From CAIRDP01 sp037138335 (GTDB taxonomy: Bacteria > Bacteroidota > Bacteroidia > Bacteroidales > FEN-979): a stretch of DNA of 64,000 nucleotides. Of this stretch, positions 15,938 through 22,848 are shown one piece after another. The notes under the pieces were generated by a model, which worked only from the letters and a program-made list of their open reading frames with translations, did not search any database and was not told the DNA's origin. How positions within the stretch are numbered: position 1 is the stretch's first letter; each line of letters begins with the position of its first letter. The position numbers and the translations under genes were made by a program. Location of the stretch: NCBI GenBank assembly GCA_037138335.1, contig JBAXIO010000001.1:124001-188000 (forward strand), written 5' to 3'.

Positions 15938-17158
15938 TTGAACACCGATCTCTTCATAGCCCGCAGGATGATTAAAGGCAGCAGGGGGCATTACTCCCGC
16001 CCTGTGATCAGGATATCCATCCTCGCTATTTCACTGAGCCTGACGATCATGTTCGTCTCCATAGCCATTCTCACAGGGTTCCAGAAGGAAATCCGCGATA
16101 AAGTTATCGGATTTACCGGACATATCCAGATCACAAGGTTCTCTGAGAATACAAACCTTGTGCCCTTCCCGGTCGAAAGCCGGCAACCATTCCTCCAGGG
16201 CATGCGGATGCATCCGAAGATTAAATATATACAGGCATATGCGAGCAAGGCAGGTATAATTAGGACTTCCGACCAGATCCAGGGTGTCGTTCTTAAGGGG
16301 GTGGGAGAGGATTATAACTGGGGGTTTTTTCGTAAACGGATGGCCGAAGGGAATATCCCTGATTATTCTGATACCGCTCAGAAAAATGATGTGATCATAT
16401 CCAGAAGCCTTTCCAATTTGCTGAACCTGAAGGTCAATGACCCGGTAAGGATGTATTTTATCTATGGGGAACATACTGTCGGCCGCAAATTCAGGGTCAG
16501 CGGGATCTTTGAAACAGGACTGGAGGAATTCGATAAGTTATACGTGATCGGTAACCTGGTCCACATACAGAAGATCAACGGATGGAACAGCAACCAGATC
16601 GGGGGATTTGAAGTGGTGCTCAAAGATTTCAGGGATATTGAGGAGATGGGGAAATATGTTTACCACCAGATCGGTTTTCAGCTGGATGCTTCCACCATTT
16701 ACCAGCTTTATCCCCAGATCTTTGACTGGCTTGCCCTGCAGGATATGAACGTGGTTATTATCCTTGCCCTCATGATCTCGGTCTCTGCTATCACCATGAT
16801 CTCCACTTTGCTGATACTCATACTAGAGAGGACTTCCATGATAGGTGTGCTGAAAGCCCTGGGGCTCTCCAGCCGCCGTATACGGAAGATCTTTGTTTAT
16901 CATGCGCTGTATATACTGGGGTGGGGGATAGGTATAGGTAATCTTACAGGGTTCACGCTTTGCCTGGCACAACAGCAATGGGGACTTATAGGCCTGCCCC
17001 AGGAATCCTATTACGTCCCTGTGGTCCCCGTGCATCTTGACCTTTTCAATATCCTGATGCTCAATCTGATATCCGTAGTTGCCTGTTACCTTATGCTGAT
17101 CATCCCTTCCCTGATCATTACCAGGATCAATCCGGTTAAAGCAATACGGTTTTCATAA
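15938..17158 (+). CDS. LolC/LolE-type ABC transporter permease (MacB-FtsX family)
   Basis: 406 residues from a TTG start that gives NTDLFIARRMIKGSRGHYSR, the usual N-terminus of Bacteroidota LolE-like proteins. An ATG at 15968 is an alternative; the longer frame from 15773 overlaps namZ and lies upstream of the promoter. One membrane helix (about 25-48) is followed by a large periplasmic domain of about 220 residues and then three helices of the FtsX domain, ending MLIIPSLIITRINPVKAIRFS. LolCE with LolD extracts lipoproteins from the inner membrane for transfer to LolA. The ATPase is not encoded nearby, so the exact transporter is uncertain. Confidence 0.87.
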   Translation: MNTDLFIARRMIKGSRGHYSRPVIRISILAISLSLTIMFVSIAILTGFQKEIRDKVIGFTGHIQITRFSENTNLVPFPVESRQPFLQGMRMHPKIKYIQAYASKAGIIRTSDQIQGVVLKGVGEDYNWGFFRKRMAEGNIPDYSDTAQKNDVIISRSLSNLLNLKVNDPVRMYFIYGEHTVGRKFRVSGIFETGLEEFDKLYVIGNLVHIQKINGWNSNQIGGFEVVLKDFRDIEEMGKYVYHQIGFQLDASTIYQLYPQIFDWLALQDMNVVIILALMISVSAITMISTLLILILERTSMIGVLKALGLSSRRIRKIFVYHALYILGWGIGIGNLTGFTLCLAQQQWGLIGLPQESYYVPVVPVHLDLFNILMLNLISVVACYLMLIIPSLIITRINPVKAIRFS

Positions 17159-17226
17159 AAAATGTTAAAAACACTGCGATAGGATGATGAATGAGGAATG
17201 TCGGAAATACCTTTCCTGATTTTGAT

Positions 17227-17234
17227 TACCTTTG
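17227..17234 (+). promoter_or_regulatory. Probable -7 box of the FakA-FakB fusion gene (TACCTTTG)
   Basis: TACCTTTG ends 24 bases before the TTG start at 17259. No matching -33 box is seen. Confidence 0.5.
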
Positions 17235-17258
17235 CACCTTATTTAAAAATTCCCGCTA

Positions 17259-19058
17259 TTGACTGAAATAACTCAGAAAATAAAGGAATTGGACGGCAAG
17301 CAGCTCTACCACTCTTTCCTTGCCGGTGCCCAAAGAATTTTCGAGCAGCAGAAGCTGTTAAATAAAATCAACGTTTTTCCTGTAGCCGATGCTGATACCG
17401 GGACCAACCTGGCCTCCACCATGCGTTCCATTATGGATGCGATTATCCCTACCGATAACCTGAAACAGACTGCTGTCGCGATGGCCGATGCCGCCCTCAG
17501 CGGTGCAAGGGGAAATTCAGGCATCATCTTCGCACAGTTTTTATACGGCTTCAGTAACGAACTCAGCTCTGCCCAGACCCTCGATATCAAATCATTTGCC
17601 GAAAGTATGAAAAAGGCCGTTGCGTACGCTTACGATGCAATTGCCAACCCGGTGGAAGGAACAATCCTCACTGTAATAAAGGAATGGGCCGAACATCTCG
17701 ACAAGATCAAGGACAGGATAGATGATTTTATCAAATTGCTGATAGAAGCGTATAATAAGGCTCTTGAAGCTCTGGCTGCGACGACAAAAAGACTCGAAGT
17801 GCTTGCAAAGTCTCATGTTGTGGATGCAGGAGCCAAGGGTTTCGTCTATTTTCTCGAAGGGATCAAGGACTTCTTTACCATGGGCCAGCCCGAATCAGCT
17901 ATAACGGCCCATGCCGATCAGTCGGAGGGCGAAGAGGTTGACATACAGCATGATGTTATCACCTTCCGCTTCTGTACCGAAGCCCTTATCAACGGGCAGA
18001 ACCTTGACCTTAAAAAGATCCGCGGTTTCCTTGAACATTCAGGTGATTCCCTGGTAGTTGCGGGTTCCAGGAGCAAAATGAGGATCCATATCCATACCGA
18101 TCATCCCATTGAAGTCATGTCGCAGCTTCACAGGTTTGGTGAGATTACTTACCAGAAGGTTGATGACATGATCTTTCAGAACAATATACTGCTTGAGCGT
18201 AAATCGGATATAGCATTAATGACCGATTCGACCAGCGACCTGCCCCGGGAACTGACCGATCGCTATCAGATCCATGTAGTTCCATTGAACCTGCATTTCG
18301 GGGAAACGTATTTTCTCGACCGCCTTACAATCAATCCTGAAAAGTTCTACCAGAGGCTGGAAAAATCTGAAATCAGTCCCTCCACCTCCCAGCCTTCGGC
18401 TAAAGACTTTCAGAATAAATTTGAGTACCTGAGCACGCATTATAACAACATTATTGGGGTCCATCTTTCAAGCGGGCTCAGCGGGACCTTCGGTAATGCT
18501 GAAATCGCAGGGAAGGAAGTTGCGGGCCGTACAGGCAAGACTATTGAAGTGATAGATTCCAGGGTGCTTACAGGAGCACTTGGCCTGATTTTAATACGTG
18601 CCGCCAGAGCCCTTGAAGAGGGGATGTCCCATTTTGAACTTTCAGCCAGGATCAGGGAGTGGATCCCTAAGAGCGGTATCAGGGTGAGCGTTCAAACCCT
18701 GAAATATATCATCCGTACCGGGAGGGTAAGCCCGATGAAGAGTTTTATCGCCCGGGTGCTGGACCTTAAGCCGGTTATTTCACTGGATGAGAATGGCAAA
18801 GCCGTGTTGTTCAGCAAATCCCTTACCGAAAAAGGATGTATAAGTAAAGTGGTACGCGATTTTGAGCGGATGCTCAGGAAGAACAAGATATGGGAATACG
18901 CGATCACCCATGCATCAAACCTTGAAACAGCCAATTACCTGGCCCTGGAGATGGAAAGGATTACCGGGAAGAAACCTCTCTACCTGGATCATGCATCCCC
19001 TGTTCTGGTTGCTCATACCGGCCCGGGGATAGTTTGCATCTCCTACATGCTGGAATAA
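17259..19058 (+). CDS. Fused DhaL (FakA-type) and DegV (FakB-type) fatty acid kinase
   Basis: 599 residues from a TTG; no ATG precedes the conserved domain. The DAK2/DhaL kinase domain (about 10-205) has the Mg-ATP motif VADADTGTNL and GARGNSGIIFAQF. The FakA middle domain (about 225-312) has FRFCTEALI and MRIHIHTDHP. A DegV domain (about 315-598) has ALMTDSTSDLP, VVPLNLHFG, HLSSGLSGTF and the RTGRVSP segment. In Firmicutes, FakA phosphorylates a fatty acid held by a separate FakB; here both parts are on one chain. It should make acyl-phosphate from free fatty acids for phospholipid synthesis. Acyl preference is not readable. Confidence 0.87.
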   Translation: MTEITQKIKELDGKQLYHSFLAGAQRIFEQQKLLNKINVFPVADADTGTNLASTMRSIMDAIIPTDNLKQTAVAMADAALSGARGNSGIIFAQFLYGFSNELSSAQTLDIKSFAESMKKAVAYAYDAIANPVEGTILTVIKEWAEHLDKIKDRIDDFIKLLIEAYNKALEALAATTKRLEVLAKSHVVDAGAKGFVYFLEGIKDFFTMGQPESAITAHADQSEGEEVDIQHDVITFRFCTEALINGQNLDLKKIRGFLEHSGDSLVVAGSRSKMRIHIHTDHPIEVMSQLHRFGEITYQKVDDMIFQNNILLERKSDIALMTDSTSDLPRELTDRYQIHVVPLNLHFGETYFLDRLTINPEKFYQRLEKSEISPSTSQPSAKDFQNKFEYLSTHYNNIIGVHLSSGLSGTFGNAEIAGKEVAGRTGKTIEVIDSRVLTGALGLILIRAARALEEGMSHFELSARIREWIPKSGIRVSVQTLKYIIRTGRVSPMKSFIARVLDLKPVISLDENGKAVLFSKSLTEKGCISKVVRDFERMLRKNKIWEYAITHASNLETANYLALEMERITGKKPLYLDHASPVLVAHTGPGIVCISYMLE

Positions 19059-19064
19059 TTTTTC

Positions 19065-19072
19065 TATCTTTG
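19065..19072 (+). promoter_or_regulatory. Probable -7 box of the DUF1295 gene (TATCTTTG)
   Basis: TATCTTTG ends 32 bases before the ATG at 19105 and follows the previous stop at 19058 closely. No good -33 box is seen. Confidence 0.45.
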
Positions 19073-19104
19073 GTTCAGCTTAATTCCAATTAATACAGGA
19101 TAGT

Positions 19105-19863
19105 ATGTTTACAGAAATCGCCCTGCTGATATTGATATACATGTCCTTTGTTTTTGTGCTTGCGCAGATCGCAAAAGACAATTCCATCGTTGATATTTTC
19201 TGGGGCCTTGGTTTTATCCTTATAGCAATATATTCCTTTATCCAGGATACAGAACCTGACCTTCGCAAGTGGATAGTCACTTCCCTGGTCGCTATATGGG
19301 GGATCAGGCTCTCGGTGCATGTTTTTCTAAGGAATCGGGGCAGGGGAGAGGACTTCAGGTACAGGCAATGGAGGGAGACCTGGAAATTTTTCATACTGAG
19401 AAGCTATATCCAGATCTTTTTATTACAGGGCTTTTTTATGTTCATCATAGCCTCACCGGTATATTACATAAATTTTTTCTCTAAAGAGCCGCTTGGATTC
19501 TGGGATACCTTCGGTTTGGTTTTATTCGGCACGGGTTTTTTGTTTGAAGCTGTCGCCGATTACCAGCTTATGAACTTTAAAAAGAAACCCGGGAACCGGG
19601 GAAAGATAATAACTTCGGGCCTGTGGGAAATCAGCCGCCACCCGAATTATTTCGGGGAAGCCCTTGTATGGTGGGGCTTTGGCTGTTACGCCATGAACCT
19701 GCCAAACGGCTGGATGACCCTGATAAGCCCTGTCATGATCACCCTGCTGCTGCGATTTGTTTCAGGTGTACCCATGCTGGAGAAAAAATACGAGGGCCGG
19801 CCCGATTGGGAAGAATATAAGAAAAACACCGCGGCATTTATCCCCTTTGTCAAATTCCTATAA
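19105..19863 (+). CDS. DUF1295 family membrane protein (steroid 5-alpha reductase-like)
   Basis: 252 residues, mostly hydrophobic, with about six to seven membrane helices. Near the N-terminus is the family motif NSIVDIFWGLGF. The C-terminal half carries GLWEISRHPNYFGEALVWWG, the conserved signature shared by DUF1295, 3-oxo-5-alpha-steroid dehydrogenases and isoprenylcysteine methyltransferase-like membrane enzymes; the His and Glu of this motif are likely cofactor or substrate contacts. The substrate is unknown. It is followed after eight bases by the acyl-CoA synthetase gene and may be cotranscribed with it. Confidence 0.87.
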   Translation: MFTEIALLILIYMSFVFVLAQIAKDNSIVDIFWGLGFILIAIYSFIQDTEPDLRKWIVTSLVAIWGIRLSVHVFLRNRGRGEDFRYRQWRETWKFFILRSYIQIFLLQGFFMFIIASPVYYINFFSKEPLGFWDTFGLVLFGTGFLFEAVADYQLMNFKKKPGNRGKIITSGLWEISRHPNYFGEALVWWGFGCYAMNLPNGWMTLISPVMITLLLRFVSGVPMLEKKYEGRPDWEEYKKNTAAFIPFVKFL

Positions 19864-19871
19864 CACTCCAT

Positions 19872-21938
19872 ATGCTTAACAAATCACTGCTGCATCCCGA
19901 AAGTATTGTTGTTGTCGGAGGATCCAATGACACGCATAAACCTGGAGGTGCGATACTGAGGAACCTTATTGAAAGCAGGTTCAAGGGCCGGCTTTATGTT
20001 ACAAACCCTAAAGAATCGGAAGTTCAGGGGATCAGGTGTTACCAGGATCCTTCACAGCTGCCAGATGTGGACCTGGCTATCATTGCCATTGCAGCCAAAT
20101 TCATTCCTGAAACTGTGGGGTTGCTGGCCTTTCAGAAAAACACCAGGGCGTTTATAATACTCTCAGCCGGTTTCAGCGAGGAAAGCCATGAAGGGAAGCA
20201 ACTCGAAGATAAGCTTGTTTCTATCGTCAACCATGTTAACGGCACCTTAATCGGACCGAATTGTATCGGGGTCCTTACTCCTGACTATGCCGGGATTTTC
20301 ACAAAACCTATCCCGAAACTCGATCCCAGGGGTTGTGACTTTATTTCGGGTTCAGGAGCCACGGCCTGCTTCATAATGGAAGCAGGGATACCTAACGGGC
20401 TTACTTTTGCAAACGTCTTCTCGGTTGGCAACAGCGCCCAGGTTGGAGCCGAGGAGATCCTTGCCTTTCTTGACGAAAGTTTTGATCCGGAGAAGAGTTC
20501 AAGGGTTAAACTTCTGTACCTGGAAAATGTCTCAAAACCCCAAATGCTTTTAAAGCACGCTTCTTCACTGATACGGAAAGGTTGCCGCATTGCCGCTGTC
20601 AAAGCCGGGTCTTCGGAAGCCGGGAGCAGGGCTGCCTCATCGCATACCGGTGCACTTGCCAGCCCCGATGTGGCGGTGGATGCTTTGTTCCGCAAAGCCG
20701 GGATAGTTCGTTGTTACGGCCGCGAAGACCTGATCAGCGTCGCTTCGGTTTTCATGTATCCCCCGCTGAAAGGGAAAAATATAGCTGTTATCACCCATGC
20801 CGGCGGTCCTGCCGTAATGCTTACCGATGCCTTGTCGAACCACGGCCTGTCGGTTCCGCGCATTGAGGATAATACGGCAAAAGAACTCCTTGCCCAGCTT
20901 TTCCCGGGTTCATCGGTTGCCAACCCGATCGATTTCCTGGCTACGGGGACAGCCGGACAGCTGGGCACCATCATCGATTATTGTGATAAAAAATTTAATG
21001 AAATTGACGGGATGGCAGTGATCTTCGGCACCCCGGGCCTTACTGAAGTATTTGATGTTTACAAGGTCATCGATGAAAAAATGATGACATCCCGTAAACC
21101 GATCTTTCCCATCCTTCCTTCCGTAATGACAGCCAGTGCTGAAATCACAGATTTTATTCAAAGAGGGAAGACATTTTTTCCCGATGAAGTGACCTTCGGA
21201 AAAGCACTTTCAAGGGTCTATTATACCCCCGGGCCTGCTCCCGCCGATGCGGAACTTCCGCCTGTGAGAACCGATGTGATCCGTAACATCATAGATGCTG
21301 CACCCGACGGTTACCTGCCGCCTTCCGCAATCCAGACTCTGATGGATGCCTGCGGCATCCCAAGGGCAGGCGAAGCTGTTGTTACAAACAGGGAAGATGC
21401 CGCAAAAGCGGCAGCCAGGCTTGGGTTCCCGGTCGTGATGAAAGTCGTTGGCCCTGTTCATAAATCTGATGTGGGCGGTGTGATGCTGAATATAAAAGAC
21501 CAGGCAGCTGTTATGGCTGAATTTGACCGGATGATTACGGTCAAAGACACTACCGCAGTGCTTGTCCAGCCTATGCTTTCAGGCACCGAACTGTTTGCAG
21601 GGGCAAAATATGAGCCTAAATTCGGGCATATGATACTCTGCGGCATGGGCGGCATCTTTATCGAAGTACTCAAAGATGTATCGGCCGGCCTTTCCCCCCT
21701 GTCAAAGGATGAAGCCCTCACCATGATCCGCAACCTGAAAAGCTATAAAATAATCCAGGGTGTGAGAGGGCAAAAAGGTATAAGCGAAGAAGCTTTTGCC
21801 GGCATTATTGTGCGTCTTTCAGCCTTGCTCGAAGCCGCCCCTGAAATTGCAGAACTCGACTTCAACCCCCTGCTGGGTAAAGGAGAAATAATCCTTGCAG
21901 TGGATGCAAGGATAAGGGTTGACAGGAAAAAAACCTGA
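19872..21938 (+). CDS. ADP-forming acyl-CoA synthetase (acetate-CoA ligase type), fused subunits
   Basis: 688 residues in the alpha-beta fused arrangement. A CoA-binding Rossmann domain (1-130, IVVVGGSNDTHKPGGAI) is followed by succinyl-CoA-ligase-like domains, with the phospho-histidine H258 in SSHTGALA, and a C-terminal ATP-grasp domain (about 470-685: RLGFPVVMKVVGPVHKSDVGGV, VLVQPML, GMGGIFIEVL, ELDFNPLL). These enzymes convert acyl-CoA plus ADP and phosphate to the acid plus ATP, giving energy from fermentation of sugars or amino acids. The acyl group (acetyl, propionyl, branched) cannot be told. Confidence 0.88.
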   Translation: MLNKSLLHPESIVVVGGSNDTHKPGGAILRNLIESRFKGRLYVTNPKESEVQGIRCYQDPSQLPDVDLAIIAIAAKFIPETVGLLAFQKNTRAFIILSAGFSEESHEGKQLEDKLVSIVNHVNGTLIGPNCIGVLTPDYAGIFTKPIPKLDPRGCDFISGSGATACFIMEAGIPNGLTFANVFSVGNSAQVGAEEILAFLDESFDPEKSSRVKLLYLENVSKPQMLLKHASSLIRKGCRIAAVKAGSSEAGSRAASSHTGALASPDVAVDALFRKAGIVRCYGREDLISVASVFMYPPLKGKNIAVITHAGGPAVMLTDALSNHGLSVPRIEDNTAKELLAQLFPGSSVANPIDFLATGTAGQLGTIIDYCDKKFNEIDGMAVIFGTPGLTEVFDVYKVIDEKMMTSRKPIFPILPSVMTASAEITDFIQRGKTFFPDEVTFGKALSRVYYTPGPAPADAELPPVRTDVIRNIIDAAPDGYLPPSAIQTLMDACGIPRAGEAVVTNREDAAKAAARLGFPVVMKVVGPVHKSDVGGVMLNIKDQAAVMAEFDRMITVKDTTAVLVQPMLSGTELFAGAKYEPKFGHMILCGMGGIFIEVLKDVSAGLSPLSKDEALTMIRNLKSYKIIQGVRGQKGISEEAFAGIIVRLSALLEAAPEIAELDFNPLLGKGEIILAVDARIRVDRKKT

Positions 21939-21962
21939 TTTGTAGCCCGACAGTTTTGCTTG

Positions 21963-22787
21963 CTATTTGCCTTGCTGCGCCGGGTCCTGCTTCGTATAAT
22001 CGATCTCCGAACCAAGAGCGCTGTGAGGGATCAGAAAAACGACCAGGAACACGATACCCGCTATCACCGGCCACGACCTGTTGCCTGGTTTAAAGTACTG
22101 CACCACCAGCGCGATGATCCAGAAGACCAGTCCCACAAACGTTTTGTTATCGGTAAGGTCATGCCCGAACGGCCATCCGGTCCAGTAGGCATCAAATGCG
22201 TATTTCTGAACAATGGGGCCGAGTATGAGTCCTCCTGCGAAGAAAAAGATCACGGTTAACCAGATATAACGCAATACGAATTTACCTTTGAATATTGCCT
22301 GCAGGCAGGTTACGGTCGATAGCAGCATGGCCCCGAATATCGCGATGATATGCAGGATCAAAACAAACAGGGGAACGCTGCCTTTGAACCTCAGCACCAC
22401 ATCATGATCATCATTCAGGGGGTAAGTCCGGCTGTTTTTCACAAGGGCTACCTTGTATGAGACTTTGCCTGCTGCCGGCTGCATCGGGATCATCGAAACA
22501 AGTTCGCTGCCCTGGCGGATCATGGCCACAGATGTCCACTCATCATTGCTTTTATACCTTTTATAAGTGAATATGCCGTGGACCGACGTATCGGCAACCG
22601 TAACCCTGACCGGCATGTCCTGCCCGCATTCACCCGAACGCGGAAGTTTATATCTGATGAGGCCCGACTCAAGCTGCAGCCTGCTCCGGATAGGGTAGGT
22701 GGGCCCCGTCATTTTCTGATAAACGGCAAGGCCTGCCGTAAAAAGGAAGGCAAACAGCCAGATCAAAGCGGTTTGGTATTTTTTCAT
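21963..22787 (-). CDS. Unrecognised exported or membrane protein with N-terminal beta domain
   Basis: 274 residues; I do not recognise the family. A signal anchor lies at 8-23. Residues 35-135 are soluble and rich in beta-strand patterns (GLIRYKLPRSGECGQDMPVRV), like an Ig or fibronectin module on the outer face. Four hydrophobic helices follow, at about 139-163, 170-192, 214-230 and 241-256. Three histidines sit near membrane ends: about H146 in the first of these helices, the His of GWPFGHDLTDNK and the His of LIPHSALGSE. They could bind heme or metal, but this is speculation. It stands alone, with a promoter-like sequence at 22816-22848, and ends toward the acyl-CoA synthetase. Confidence 0.75.
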   Translation of the reverse strand: MKKYQTALIWLFAFLFTAGLAVYQKMTGPTYPIRSRLQLESGLIRYKLPRSGECGQDMPVRVTVADTSVHGIFTYKRYKSNDEWTSVAMIRQGSELVSMIPMQPAAGKVSYKVALVKNSRTYPLNDDHDVVLRFKGSVPLFVLILHIIAIFGAMLLSTVTCLQAIFKGKFVLRYIWLTVIFFFAGGLILGPIVQKYAFDAYWTGWPFGHDLTDNKTFVGLVFWIIALVVQYFKPGNRSWPVIAGIVFLVVFLIPHSALGSEIDYTKQDPAQQGK

Positions 22788-22815
22788 CTTTGGTTTTGGT
22801 TTTTTGGTTTGCCTG

Positions 22816-22848
22816 CAAAGTTAATTATTTGACTCCAAACTTTTCAAA
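22816..22848 (-). promoter_or_regulatory. Probable promoter of the unrecognised membrane-protein gene (TTTG-N21-TAACTTTG)
   Basis: On the minus strand TTTG (22848-22845) and TAACTTTG (22823-22816) are 21 bases apart. The ATG at 22787 lies 28 bases beyond the -7 box. The -33 box falls inside the end of the upstream GH3 gene. Confidence 0.5.
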
